Part shown: in pieces, positions 8,190 through 16,507 of the stretch
Position numbering within the stretch: the stretch's first letter is position 1
Layout of the letters: each line of letters begins with the position of its first letter
Source of the DNA: Candidatus Rokuibacteriota bacterium
GTDB taxonomy: Bacteria; Methylomirabilota; Methylomirabilia; Rokubacteriales; CSP1-6
DNA: 58,026 bases
Direction: 5' to 3'
NCBI GenBank assembly: GCA_016866775.1
Contig: VGLJ01000029.1
Coordinates: 1 to 58,026, forward strand
Translations under genes and position numbers: made by a program
Notes under the pieces: model-generated
Databases searched by the model: none
What the model was told of the DNA's origin: nothing
What the model saw: only the letters and a program-made list of their open reading frames with translations

Positions 8190-9337
8190 GAGGTGACGCG
8201 GGCCGCCGCGTAGCGCGGCATCACTTCGGTGGTGAAGAGCTCGATCGAGCGCATCGCCTGCGCGTGGGTGAGGTCACCCCACTGGAACGAGCAGACGAAG
8301 TAGTTCGCGCCGGTCTCGAGGTACTCGTCCATGTACTCGCGTACGGCCACCGGCGTGCCGGCGAGCGCGACACCGCCGAGCCGGTTCGGATGCGAGCCGC
8401 GCTTCACCTGGTCGAAGCGCTCGAGCTCGGCGTCGATGTCGCGCCGGAGCTCGCGCGTCGGCAGGCCCCGCGGGCGCTCGCCCACGAACCCGAACGAGCC
8501 GTCCTTGGTCGACATGAACTGCGTGAGGTTGCGCTTCTCGGCTTCGAGCCGGCGGGGCGCCGCGAGGTTCCAGCGGTACTTCTCCCACGCCGGCTGCGCG
8601 ATCTTCAGCGCCTCCTCGTCGGTGTCCGCGACGACGAGATGGACCACGAGCCCGATCATCGGGTCCTGGCCCTGCACCGTCTTCGTGCCCTTGCCCTGGT
8701 GCTCTTCCCACGCGGCGCGATAGCGCGGCACCGCGACCCCGAGCCCGTCGATCGAGCCGACGATGATGGTGTGCATCCCTTCCATCGCCGCCGTCACCGG
8801 ATTGCGCATGTACCAGAGCGGCGGGTACGGCTGTTGCAGCGGCCGCAGGTACATCGGCAGCTCCTCGAAGCTGTGGAAGCGGCCGGCGTACGTCAGCTTC
8901 TCGTGGCTCAGCCCTTCACGGAGGATCGCGAGCGTCTCGACGTAGCGCGCGTAGTTGACCTCCGGATCGGCTTCCTGACCCCAGAAGAACGCTTCCATCA
9001 CGCCGCCGCGCCCGACGCCGATCTCCAGCCGCCCGCCGCTCACGTTGTCGAGCATGCTGATCTCTTCGATCAGCCGCAGCGGATGGTGCAGCGGCAGCAC
9101 GTAGACGCAGGGCCCGAAGCGCATCGTCGACGTCCGCTGCGCGACCGCGCCGAGGAACACGTTCTGCGAGGGCGCGAGGCTGTGAATGGCCGGCGTGTGG
9201 TGCTCGGCCAGGTGGTAGGCGTAGAACCCGCTGCGATCGAGCTTCTCGATCTGCACGAGCCGCTCGCGATAGATCTGGTCGAGCCGCTGCCCGGGCACGG
9301 GCTCGATGTGGTCGAAGACCCCGAAACGCAGGCTCAT
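8186..9337 (-). CDS. LLM-class flavin-dependent oxidoreductase (bacterial luciferase-like)
   Basis: The 383-residue protein opens MSLRFGVFDHIEPVPGQ and carries the luciferase-family landmarks YAYHLAEHHTP, GPCVYVLPLHHPLRLIEEISMLDNVSGGRLEIGVGRG and PPLWYMRN. These enzymes use reduced FMN or F420 to oxidise small substrates. I chose the ATG at 9337 because GGAGGGGGG lies just before it and family N-terminal homology starts there. It is the first gene of a three-gene operon with the reductase and the ferredoxin-Rieske fusion. Its flavin is presumably reduced by the partners; this is inference. A minus-strand TATCAT at 9357-9362 may be the -10 box, giving an ordinary leader of about 13 nt. Confidence 0.9.
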   Translation of the reverse strand: MSLRFGVFDHIEPVPGQRLDQIYRERLVQIEKLDRSGFYAYHLAEHHTPAIHSLAPSQNVFLGAVAQRTSTMRFGPCVYVLPLHHPLRLIEEISMLDNVSGGRLEIGVGRGGVMEAFFWGQEADPEVNYARYVETLAILREGLSHEKLTYAGRFHSFEELPMYLRPLQQPYPPLWYMRNPVTAAMEGMHTIIVGSIDGLGVAVPRYRAAWEEHQGKGTKTVQGQDPMIGLVVHLVVADTDEEALKIAQPAWEKYRWNLAAPRRLEAEKRNLTQFMSTKDGSFGFVGERPRGLPTRELRRDIDAELERFDQVKRGSHPNRLGGVALAGTPVAVREYMDEYLETGANYFVCSFQWGDLTHAQAMRSIELFTTEVMPRYAAARVTS

Positions 9338-9391
9338 GCGCCCCCCTCCGGAGCGCATGATACCGGATTCGCGCACACGGGATTCACACGC

Positions 9392-9397
9392 TACGCT
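9392..9397 (+). promoter_or_regulatory. -10-like TACGCT for a leaderless metallophosphoesterase transcript
   Basis: TACGCT lies exactly 6 nt before the GTG start at 9404 and no Shine-Dalgarno sequence intervenes. A weak TTCGCG at 9368-9373 could serve as -35 with an 18-nt spacer. The spacing would place the transcription start at the initiation codon itself. Confidence 0.45.
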
Positions 9398-9403
9398 GGG
9401 ACC

Positions 9404-10558
9404 GTGCGCCGCTTCGTCGCCGTCCTGACCACCCTCCTCCTCGCGGGCTACCTCTACCTGGCGTGGCGCCTGACGTCGGGCGCGGAGGCGCGGATCGCGC
9501 TCGCCGTGCCGTTCGCCCTGGTCTTGATCGTCCCGATGATCTACTGGATCGGCGGCCGAGCACGCGTGAGTCCGGCGGATGACGTCGTCCACGGCCTGGG
9601 CTACGTCTCCCTGGCCTGGCTCAACTTTCTCGCCCTCGTCTCCCTGGCGCGCGACGCGCTCCTGCTCGTGACCACCACGTCGCCGGCGTTCGGTGGGCTG
9701 CAGGCGATCCTGAACGACGGCGGAACAGCGGGCGTCGTGATCGCGTCGGTGGCGGTGGTGGCGACCGGGTCAGCGATCGTCTTCCGCGGCCCCCGCGTTC
9801 GCCACGTCGACATCCCGGTGACCAACCTGCCGACGGATCTCGAGGGATTCCGTATCGTCCAGATCAGCGACCTGCACGTCGGCCCGACGATGCGCGGCGC
9901 GTACGTCCGCCGCGTCGTCGACATGACGAAGGCGCTGGCGCCGGACCTGATCGCGCTCACGGGCGACATCGGCGACGGCCCGGTGCACCGCCTGGCCTCG
10001 CACGTCGCACCGCTCGGAGCGCTGGCGGTCGGCGGACGCGCCTTCCTGGTGCTCGGCAACCACGAGTACTACGCCGGAGGCGCGGCGTGGAGCGCGTGCT
10101 TCGAGTCCCTCGGCCTCCGTGTGTTGCGGAACGAGCACGTGACCATCGAGCGCGGGGCCGCACGACTGATCGTCGGCGGTGTCCTCGACCCCGCCGTGCG
10201 GATCGTCGATCCCGAAGCCGAACCGCGGCCCGACCTCGCCGCCGCTCCCGAGGCCGGCGACGCCTGCCGCGTCCTGCTCGCCCACAACCCGTCCATCGCG
10301 CCGCGCGCCGAGGCGGCGGGCTTCGACCTCCAGCTCTCCGGCCACACGCATGCCGGGCAGTTCTTTCCGTGGACGTACGTCATCCATCTCGTGCACGGGC
10401 CGCACGCCGCCGGGCTGTCGCGGCGCGGGCGCATGTGGGTCTACACCAGCGCGGGGACGGGCACGTGGGGTCCGCCGGTGCGTCTGGGCACCGAGCCCGA
10501 GCTCACGGTGCTCCGCCTGGTCCGCGCGGCTTCAGCTTCAGCAGCTTCGCGGCGTTGA
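9404..10558 (+). CDS. Membrane-anchored metallophosphoesterase (YkuE-like calcineurin fold)
   Basis: The 384-residue protein begins at GTG 9404. Four hydrophobic segments lie in the first 130 residues (for example FVAVLTTLLLAGYLYLAW and IALAVPFALVLIVPMIYW). A soluble metallophosphoesterase domain follows with the metal-ligand motifs SDLHVGP, TGDIGDG, GNHEYY and SGHTHAGQ. Members hydrolyse phosphoester bonds of lipids or nucleotides at the membrane; the substrate here is unknown. The last 56 nt overlap the end of the convergent amidohydrolase gene. The Ala/Ser-rich final residues are therefore encoded opposite that gene's C-terminus and may be an extension. Confidence 0.88.
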   Translation: MRRFVAVLTTLLLAGYLYLAWRLTSGAEARIALAVPFALVLIVPMIYWIGGRARVSPADDVVHGLGYVSLAWLNFLALVSLARDALLLVTTTSPAFGGLQAILNDGGTAGVVIASVAVVATGSAIVFRGPRVRHVDIPVTNLPTDLEGFRIVQISDLHVGPTMRGAYVRRVVDMTKALAPDLIALTGDIGDGPVHRLASHVAPLGALAVGGRAFLVLGNHEYYAGGAAWSACFESLGLRVLRNEHVTIERGAARLIVGGVLDPAVRIVDPEAEPRPDLAAAPEAGDACRVLLAHNPSIAPRAEAAGFDLQLSGHTHAGQFFPWTYVIHLVHGPHAAGLSRRGRMWVYTSAGTGTWGPPVRLGTEPELTVLRLVRAASASAASRR

Positions 10559-11591
10559 GGCCGAGGATCTTCGCCTTGTCGGCGTCCTTCAGGAACGCGC
10601 ACCCGTCGACGAAGCCGCGCGGGTCGTACCAGCCCATGTCGTACGGATAGTCGGTGCCGACGACGATGTGATCGACGCCCCAGAGATTGATCAGGTGGCG
10701 GAGCTGCTCGCGGTCGAACACGATCGTGTCGAAGTAGAGCTTCGCCAGCGACTGCCGCGGCTTCTTCTTCACGACCGTGCGCGCGTCCTCGCGCGCGTTC
10801 CAGACGTGATCCATCCGCGCGGGGTAGTGCGAGACGTACCCGCCGCCGTGCGCGACCACGATCTTGAGCTTCGGGAAGCGCTCCAGCACGCCGTCGAACA
10901 CCAGGTAGCCGACGGCCACCGTCGAGTCGAGGGGGTTGCCGATCGCGTTGATGAAATAGTGGTCGGCCAGCCGCTCGCCGCCGGTGAAGCCGTTCGGATG
11001 CATGAAGACCATGACGTCGAGCGCCTGGACCTTCGCCCAGAAGCGATCGCGCCCGCGCGAGATCTCCTGCCCCGCGATGTTCGTCCCGATCTCCACGCCG
11101 CGGAACCCGAGCCGCTTCACGCAGTACTCGAGCTCCTCCACGGCGGCATCCGGCGCCTGCAGCGGCACGTTCGCGAGCGCGACGAACCGGTCCGGATGCT
11201 TCTGCACGATCTCCGCGAGGTTCTCGTTGGTCATCCGCGCGGTCGTGCGGCCGTGCTCGGCGGGCAGCGCGTACATGAACTGGAAGGGCGAGACGGAGAT
11301 CGCCTGGATCTCGACGCCCATCGTGTCCATGTCGCGCAGCCGCTGCTCGACGGACGTGAGGCAGACGCGCACGTTCTCCATCTGCTTCCTGTTCGTCAGG
11401 CGTGAGACCTCGCTCGAGAACCGCGCGTTCGGCTCGAGCTCCGGCCGGTGACTCCCCTTCACCAGCTCGTCCGCCGGCGGAAAGTGGACGTGGCAGTGCA
11501 CGTCGACGCAGCGGTGCCGCTTGCCTCGGGCGCCCTTGGCGGCCGAGCGCGCGCCGCCGCGCGCGACGTCTCCGGGACAGGTGAAGAGCAT
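10503..11591 (-). CDS. Amidohydrolase family 2 (ACMSD-like metal-dependent hydrolase/decarboxylase)
   Basis: The 362-residue TIM-barrel protein has DVHCHVHFPP (the HxH metal site) near residue 32, VFMHPNGF, IVVAHGGGYVSHYPARMDH and GTDYPYDMGW near residue 310. This order is typical of the ACMSD/Amidohydro_2 family, which decarboxylates or hydrolyses ring-cleavage products. The 25-residue Ala/Gly/Arg-rich start before HRCVDVHCH is unusual. It follows the truncated alpha/beta hydrolase by 3 nt in the Tct operon, so it may act on the imported acid. The 3' end overlaps the metallophosphoesterase gene by 56 nt on the opposite strand. Confidence 0.88.
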   Translation of the reverse strand: MLFTCPGDVARGGARSAAKGARGKRHRCVDVHCHVHFPPADELVKGSHRPELEPNARFSSEVSRLTNRKQMENVRVCLTSVEQRLRDMDTMGVEIQAISVSPFQFMYALPAEHGRTTARMTNENLAEIVQKHPDRFVALANVPLQAPDAAVEELEYCVKRLGFRGVEIGTNIAGQEISRGRDRFWAKVQALDVMVFMHPNGFTGGERLADHYFINAIGNPLDSTVAVGYLVFDGVLERFPKLKIVVAHGGGYVSHYPARMDHVWNAREDARTVVKKKPRQSLAKLYFDTIVFDREQLRHLINLWGVDHIVVGTDYPYDMGWYDPRGFVDGCAFLKDADKAKILGLNAAKLLKLKPRGPGGAP

Positions 11592-11594
11592 GGG

Positions 11595-12026
11595 CTAGAG
11601 CTCCTTCAGGCGCGGGAGGACTTCGCGCGAGAACATCTTGTCGAGGATGTCGGGCGTCTCGCGGTCGCTGACCTTGATCCCGAGCGCGTCCACGAGCACG
11701 AGCCGCTCGACGCGATGACTGCACGTCACCGCGATCTCGGAGGCCAGCCACCCGCCGAACGACAATCCCATCAACGTCACGCGCTCGTAGGGCAGCCGAT
11801 CGAGCAACGCGAGGTAGAGATGGACGAGGTCGTAGACGGTGTCGAAGTCGGCCGGACGCGTCGAGTGACCGAAGCCCGGGTGCGTCGGCGCGGAGACCTC
11901 GGCGTCCTGCGCGAGGTCATCGAGGAACGGCGCGTCGGGCTCGACGGGCGCGAACCCGTGCAGCAGCACGAGCGGCGGGCCCTCGCCGCGCCGGAGAATC
12001 TCCAGGTCGACGCCGCTCACCGACAA
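11595..12026 (-). CDS. Alpha/beta hydrolase, C-terminally truncated
   Basis: The 143-residue product shows the N-terminal half of an alpha/beta hydrolase. It has GPPLVLLHGFAP (oxyanion region), the strand APTHPGFGHSTRP, the nucleophile elbow GLSFGGW (Ser about residue 99) and VERLVLVDALGIKV. Full enzymes of this type are about 260-290 residues and supply the acid and the histidine after a cap domain. Here the protein stops at REVLPRLKEL, just after the cap would begin, so Asp and His are missing. The stop lies 3 nt before the next amidohydrolase start. It is probably a non-functional remnant, unless a partner supplies the rest. The start is TTG 12026 or GTG 12020. Confidence 0.75.
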   Translation of the reverse strand: MSVSGVDLEILRRGEGPPLVLLHGFAPVEPDAPFLDDLAQDAEVSAPTHPGFGHSTRPADFDTVYDLVHLYLALLDRLPYERVTLMGLSFGGWLASEIAVTCSHRVERLVLVDALGIKVSDRETPDILDKMFSREVLPRLKEL

Positions 12027-12087
12027 CTGCTCGACCGTGCGATCCGCGATGGCTCCCTCCCCTGCCGCGCGGGGCCGATTCTACTCC

Positions 12088-13599
12088 TCAGGTCGTGTCG
12101 TCCGGCGGTACCGTGCGCAGGAGCCGCTTCACCGGCGGCAGCAGCAGCGGCAGCAGCGCCACGAGCAGCGCGGCGACGATGAAGGCGAGCGCGATCGGCC
12201 GCGTGAGCAGGATCGCGAAGCTTCCGCCCGACATCAGCAGCGACTGGCGGATCGATTCCTCCGTCATGCGGCCGAGCACGAAGGCGAGCACCAGCGGCGC
12301 CGGGTCGAAGCCGAAGCGCTTCATGAGCAGGCCGATCGCCCCGAACGCGAGCATCACGATGATGTCCCAGACGTTGCCGTGCTCGCTGTACACGCCGATC
12401 AGACAGAACAGCAGGATGAGCGGGAACAGGATGCCGTACGGGACGCGCAGGACCTGCACCCAGAGACCGATCAGCGGCAAGTTGAGCACGAGCAGCATCG
12501 CGTTGCCGACGTACATGCTCGCGATGACGCCCCAGAAGATCTCCGGATGCTCCTTGATGAGCAGCGGACCCGGCTGCACGCCGTGGATCAGGAACGCTCC
12601 GAGCAGCACCGCCATGGCCACGTTCGGCGCGAAGCCGAGCGTGAGCAGCGGGATCATCGAGCCGCCGGTCGCCGCGTTGTTCGCCGCCTCGGGGCCGGCG
12701 ACGCCCTCGATCGCGCCCTTGCCGAACCGGTCGGGCTCGCGCGCGAGGCGCTTCTCGAGCGCGTACGACATGAATGTCGGGATGATCGCGCCCATGCCGG
12801 GCAGGATGCCGAGCAGGAAGCCGAGCACGGTGCCCCGGGCGAGCGGCGCCGAGGACCGCCTCCAGTCGTCGCGGCTCGGGAGCAGCCCTTTGATGCGTGT
12901 CTCGAAGACGTCCTGTTTCACGCCCGCGCCGATGTTCAGCAGCACCTCGCTGATGCCGAAGAGGCCCATGATGATCGGGACGAGCCCGAGCCCGTCGCCG
13001 AGCGTGACGCTGCCGTACGTGAAGCGCGGCGAGGCGGAGATCGGATCGAGGCCGATCGTGCCGAGCAGCATGCCGAGCAGCGCCATCGCGACGGCCTTCA
13101 GCTTCGAGCCGGCCGTGAGGTAGGTCACCATCGTGAAGCCGAGGAGCAGCAGACCGAAGATCTCGGGCGGACCGAAGCGCAGCGCGACCGACGTGAGCGG
13201 CGGCGCCAGGAGCATGATGCAGACCACGCTGAACGTGCCCGCGATGAACGAGGCGATCGCCGAGATGCCGAGCGCCGGGCCCGCGCGCCCCTGGCGCGCC
13301 ATCTGGTGGCCGTCGATGCACGTCACGACCGACGCCGCCTCGCCGGGGATGTTCACGAGGACCGACGTGGTCGACCCGCCGTACATGGCGCCGTAGTAGA
13401 TCCCGGCCATCATGATGATCGACGCGGTCGGCGACATCGTGAACGTGATGGGGAGCAGCAGCGACATCGTCGCGGTGGGGCCGACCCCGGGCAGCACGCC
13501 GATGAGCGTGCCGACGAACACGCCGACGAAGCACGCGAGGAGGTTGGCGGGCTGCAGGGTGACGCCGAGCCCGTAGCCGAGGCCGTGGAGCACGTCCAC
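12088..13599 (-). CDS. tctA: Tripartite tricarboxylate transporter large permease TctA
   Basis: The 503-residue, highly hydrophobic protein has the TctA hallmarks GTLIGVLPGVGPTATMSLLLP, MAGIYYGAMYGGSTTSVLVNIPGE, GLLPGMG-like LGILPGMGAIIPTF and EGVAGPEAANNAATGGSMIP. It forms about 11-12 membrane helices and carries substrate across the inner membrane, driven by an ion gradient. The GTG start at 13599 lies 6 nt after the TctB stop. Together with TctB and TctC this makes a complete carboxylate uptake system; adjacent amidohydrolases suggest an organic acid or amide-derived substrate. Confidence 0.95.
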   Translation of the reverse strand: MDVLHGLGYGLGVTLQPANLLACFVGVFVGTLIGVLPGVGPTATMSLLLPITFTMSPTASIIMMAGIYYGAMYGGSTTSVLVNIPGEAASVVTCIDGHQMARQGRAGPALGISAIASFIAGTFSVVCIMLLAPPLTSVALRFGPPEIFGLLLLGFTMVTYLTAGSKLKAVAMALLGMLLGTIGLDPISASPRFTYGSVTLGDGLGLVPIIMGLFGISEVLLNIGAGVKQDVFETRIKGLLPSRDDWRRSSAPLARGTVLGFLLGILPGMGAIIPTFMSYALEKRLAREPDRFGKGAIEGVAGPEAANNAATGGSMIPLLTLGFAPNVAMAVLLGAFLIHGVQPGPLLIKEHPEIFWGVIASMYVGNAMLLVLNLPLIGLWVQVLRVPYGILFPLILLFCLIGVYSEHGNVWDIIVMLAFGAIGLLMKRFGFDPAPLVLAFVLGRMTEESIRQSLLMSGGSFAILLTRPIALAFIVAALLVALLPLLLPPVKRLLRTVPPDDTT

Positions 13600-13605
13600 C
13601 GCTTG

Positions 13606-14052
13606 CTATCCGCTCCAGGGGCCCGCGGGCAGCTGCACGTTGAGCCAGACCTTGAACACGACGTAGGTGACGAACGCGGTGGCGAGCGATCCCGCGAGCG
13701 CGGGCAGCCAGCGCTGCCCCTCCAGCACCTTGAAGAAGAACAGCAGCAGCCCGAACGTCGCGATCACGAAGCCTGCGCGCTCGAGCACGGAGGCGTAGGC
13801 GAAGAGCGCGACGATCGTCGCCGCGATCTTCCACCACGCCAGCCCCGCGACGTCGCCGCCCCCGTCACGCGCGCGCCACGCGACGATGAGGAGTGCCGCA
13901 CAGACGACGGTGAGCGCCGCCGCGAGGACGACCGGGAAGAAGCCCGGACCCGGCTTCGCGACGGCGCCGAATCTGAGCTTGCGCGCCTCCTCGAGGGCCA
14001 GCAGGCCGAAGACGAGGAGGACGGCGGCGGCGGCGCGGTCGCGTCCCCTCAC
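13606..14052 (-). CDS. tctB: Tripartite tricarboxylate transporter small subunit TctB
   Basis: The 148-residue protein has four predicted membrane helices: AAAAVLLVFGLLAL, PVVLAAALTVVCAALLIVAW, KIAATIVALFAYASVL and GFVIATFGLLLFFFKVLEG. It also has the KPGPGFFPVVL motif typical of TctB between the first two helices. It starts at GTG 14052, which overlaps the TGA stop of tctC (GTGA). It is the small membrane partner of TctA and stabilises the permease. Its length and position are standard. Confidence 0.93.
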   Translation of the reverse strand: MRGRDRAAAAVLLVFGLLALEEARKLRFGAVAKPGPGFFPVVLAAALTVVCAALLIVAWRARDGGGDVAGLAWWKIAATIVALFAYASVLERAGFVIATFGLLLFFFKVLEGQRWLPALAGSLATAFVTYVVFKVWLNVQLPAGPWSG

Positions 14053-15014
14053 TGCTTGCCGAGGTTGAGCTTCTTCGCGAGGCGGAGCACGACCTCGTTC
14101 TCGCGTTCCACGAGCTTGAGCGTCCCCGCCGGATCGTGGTGCTCGACCGTCATGCCGGCCTTTTCGATGGCCGCGACCGCCGCCGGATCCTTCATCGTCT
14201 TCTCGAGCGCGGCCGACAGGCGATCGACGATGGGCTTCGGCGTCTTCCCGGGCGCGTAGAGCTCCATCCACGTGCTCAGCGACGCGTCGGGATGCCCCTT
14301 CTCCGTCATGGTCGGCACGTTCGGCGCCACCGCGAGGCGCTTGGTGGCGCTGGTGGCGAGCGGCAGGATGTCGCCCGAGCGCACCACCGAGAGGACCGCG
14401 CTCAGCGAGGCCGCGCCGACGACCACGTGACCGCCGAGCACCGCGTTCTTCACGGGACCGGAGCCGCCGAACGGCACGTGCGCGAGCGTGACGCCGTACG
14501 CCTGCTGCAAGAGCTCCATGTTGAAGTAGCTGTTGGTGCCGAGCCCGGCCGAGCCGTACGTCACCTTCCCCGGGTTCTTCTTCATGTGGTCGACGAGCTC
14601 TTCGAGCGTCTTCCACGGCGCGCCGCTCTTCACGAGGATCACGCCGGAGTCGAACGCGAAGGCGCCGACGGCGGCGAAGTCGGCGAGCTTGTATGTCACG
14701 TCCGGCTGCGTCGCCGGCAGGATCGTCACCGTCGATCGGACGGTCGCGGCGAGCGTGTAGCCGTCGGGTTTCGCCTTCGCGACGAGGTCCATGCCCACGG
14801 CCCCGCCGCCGCCCGCCTTGTTGATGAGCACGATCGGCTGACCGAGGCTCGCGGCGAGCTGAGGCTGGATGATCCGGAACGCGGTGTCGGTCGGGCCGCC
14901 CGTGGCGAACGGGATGATCAGCTCGACGGGACGGGTCGGATACTGCTGCGCGGCGACGGGCAGCGCGATCGTGAGCGCGACGAGCGTGACGATGACGGCG
15001 AGCAAGCGTCGCAT
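14049..15014 (-). CDS. tctC: Tripartite tricarboxylate transporter periplasmic binding protein TctC (Bug family)
   Basis: The 321-residue protein starts MRRLLAVIVTLVALTIALPVAAQQ, a clear Sec signal peptide cleaved after AQ or AA. It continues with YPTRPVELIIPFATGGPTDT, GGGGAVGMDLVAKAKPDGYTL and HVPFGGSGPVKNAVLGG, the Bug-family ligand motifs. It binds a carboxylate in the periplasm and delivers it to TctAB. ATG 15014 was chosen because AGGAGG lies 5 nt upstream and the signal peptide starts there. The ATG shares one base with the TGA stop of the amidohydrolase before it, indicating translational coupling. Confidence 0.95.
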   Translation of the reverse strand: MRRLLAVIVTLVALTIALPVAAQQYPTRPVELIIPFATGGPTDTAFRIIQPQLAASLGQPIVLINKAGGGGAVGMDLVAKAKPDGYTLAATVRSTVTILPATQPDVTYKLADFAAVGAFAFDSGVILVKSGAPWKTLEELVDHMKKNPGKVTYGSAGLGTNSYFNMELLQQAYGVTLAHVPFGGSGPVKNAVLGGHVVVGAASLSAVLSVVRSGDILPLATSATKRLAVAPNVPTMTEKGHPDASLSTWMELYAPGKTPKPIVDRLSAALEKTMKDPAAVAAIEKAGMTVEHHDPAGTLKLVERENEVVLRLAKKLNLGKQ

Positions 15015-16507
15015 CAGTCCTCCTTGGCGATGGGAAACGACCACGGGCTGATCTGTTCGGCGGTGCGCGCGAGCGGGTCCCACTCCTGCACGCGCCGCCA
15101 CACGGTTTCTCCGGCGTCCTGTGCCTGACGGCGCAGTGCCGCGACGTCGACGCCGGGGATCACGCGGTCGCGCATCCGCACGACGCCGTCGACGATCACG
15201 GTGACCACGTCATCGCCGATGCCGCACTCGACGAGCGCCTTGATCGGATCGCGCACGGGGCCGAAGCGCAGCGCGTCGCGCGTGGCGAGGTCCACCACGA
15301 TGAGGTCGGCCTTCGCGCCCGGCGCCAGCCGGCCGAGATCGTCGCGGCCGAGCGCACGGGCGCCGCCGAGCGTGGCGGCCTCGAACACCTCGGCGGCAGA
15401 GGCCGCGAAGAGGTTGTGGCTCATCACCTTGCCGAAGTACGACGCGATCCGCATCTGCATGATGAGGTCGCGCGGATAGGTGTCGCTGCCGAGGGCCAGG
15501 TTCACGCCGGCGGCGCGATACGTCTGCCACGAGTCGAGGTAGCGCGCGCGGCGCGCGATGTTCACGGGGCAGTGAGAGACGGTGACGCCGTGGCGCCCCA
15601 TCAGCTCGAGCTCCCGGCCGCCGGAGTAGTTCAGCAGCGCGTTGTCGGCGATGAGGTTCCCGTGCCCGATCGTCAGGTCGGGGCCGAGCAGCCCGAGGCT
15701 CTCCATCAGCTCGACGGGCGTCATGCGGTGCTCGCGCAGGATCTCGTAGAACTCGATGATGTTGTACGCGGCGTGCGTCACGATGGGCATCCGCAGCTCG
15801 TCCGCCGCCCGGCGCGTCGCGCGCAGCAGGTCGAGCGTGCACGTCTCGACCTCGCGCGGCGCGAGCAGGCCGCGCACGCGCCCGTTCACGGTGCCATCCA
15901 CGCGGCGAATGAAGGCGAGCGCGCTCTCGAACTCCTTCTCGCCCGCGGCCTCGTCGACCACGCGCTTGAGCCGTCCCTTCTCGTCTCCCACCCAGCGGCC
16001 GGAGTCGTAGCCCGCGCCGAGGTAGCCGCGGATGCCGAGGCGCTCGACTTCCACGAGCAGCGCCTCCTGGACGCGGAGCTGGCTGCCGAACTCCATGAAC
16101 GTGGTGATGCCGTTGCGCAGCATCTCGGCGACGGTGAACGTCGCGAGCAGCCGGTTGCCCGCCTCGGCGTCGGCGTCCGTCGGCCGCGCGTAGCGCGGAT
16201 CGCCGCCGACGCGCGCGCCCTCGCGCGGCACCGTGATCTCGAGGAACGGCTGCCCGTAGAAGTCGGGCCGCCCCGTGTCGGTGATGAGCCGGTGCGAGGC
16301 GCGGTGCCCCGAGTGGACGTGCGTGTCGATGAAGCCGGGACACACGAGCATCCCGCGCGCGTCGATCTCCGCGTCGGCGCGGCCGTCGAAGCGGCGCCCC
16401 ACGTGCACGATCCGGTCGTCCTCGTACACGACGACGCCGTCGGGGACGAGCGCGTGGCCGGCGCCGGCGAAGCCGACGACCCAGCCGCCGCGGACCAGCG
16501 TTCTCAC
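15014..16507 (-). CDS. Amidohydrolase (cytosine deaminase/atrazine chlorohydrolase-like TIM barrel)
   Basis: The 497-residue protein carries the subtype III amidohydrolase pattern. It has CPGFIDTHVHSGH (HxH) near residue 70, THAAYN and IGHGNLI in the middle strands, and GSDTYPRDL with the catalytic Asp. ATLGGARALGRDDLGRLAPGAKADLIVVDL closes the urease-like beta sandwich. Such enzymes deaminate or dechlorinate heterocycles or hydrolyse cyclic amides. It begins with GTG at 16507, overlapping the stop of the binding-protein gene (GTGA). It also overlaps the TctC start, so uptake and hydrolysis genes are coupled. Confidence 0.9.
   Translation of the reverse strand: MRTLVRGGWVVGFAGAGHALVPDGVVVYEDDRIVHVGRRFDGRADAEIDARGMLVCPGFIDTHVHSGHRASHRLITDTGRPDFYGQPFLEITVPREGARVGGDPRYARPTDADAEAGNRLLATFTVAEMLRNGITTFMEFGSQLRVQEALLVEVERLGIRGYLGAGYDSGRWVGDEKGRLKRVVDEAAGEKEFESALAFIRRVDGTVNGRVRGLLAPREVETCTLDLLRATRRAADELRMPIVTHAAYNIIEFYEILREHRMTPVELMESLGLLGPDLTIGHGNLIADNALLNYSGGRELELMGRHGVTVSHCPVNIARRARYLDSWQTYRAAGVNLALGSDTYPRDLIMQMRIASYFGKVMSHNLFAASAAEVFEAATLGGARALGRDDLGRLAPGAKADLIVVDLATRDALRFGPVRDPIKALVECGIGDDVVTVIVDGVVRMRDRVIPGVDVAALRRQAQDAGETVWRRVQEWDPLARTAEQISPWSFPIAKED

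Noticed and set aside
12037-14259. Long plus-strand frame with Arg/Asp/Glu-rich translation
   Set aside because: It is the exact antisense of tctA, tctB and tctC and has the repetitive RDRRREE composition of GC-rich shadow frames.
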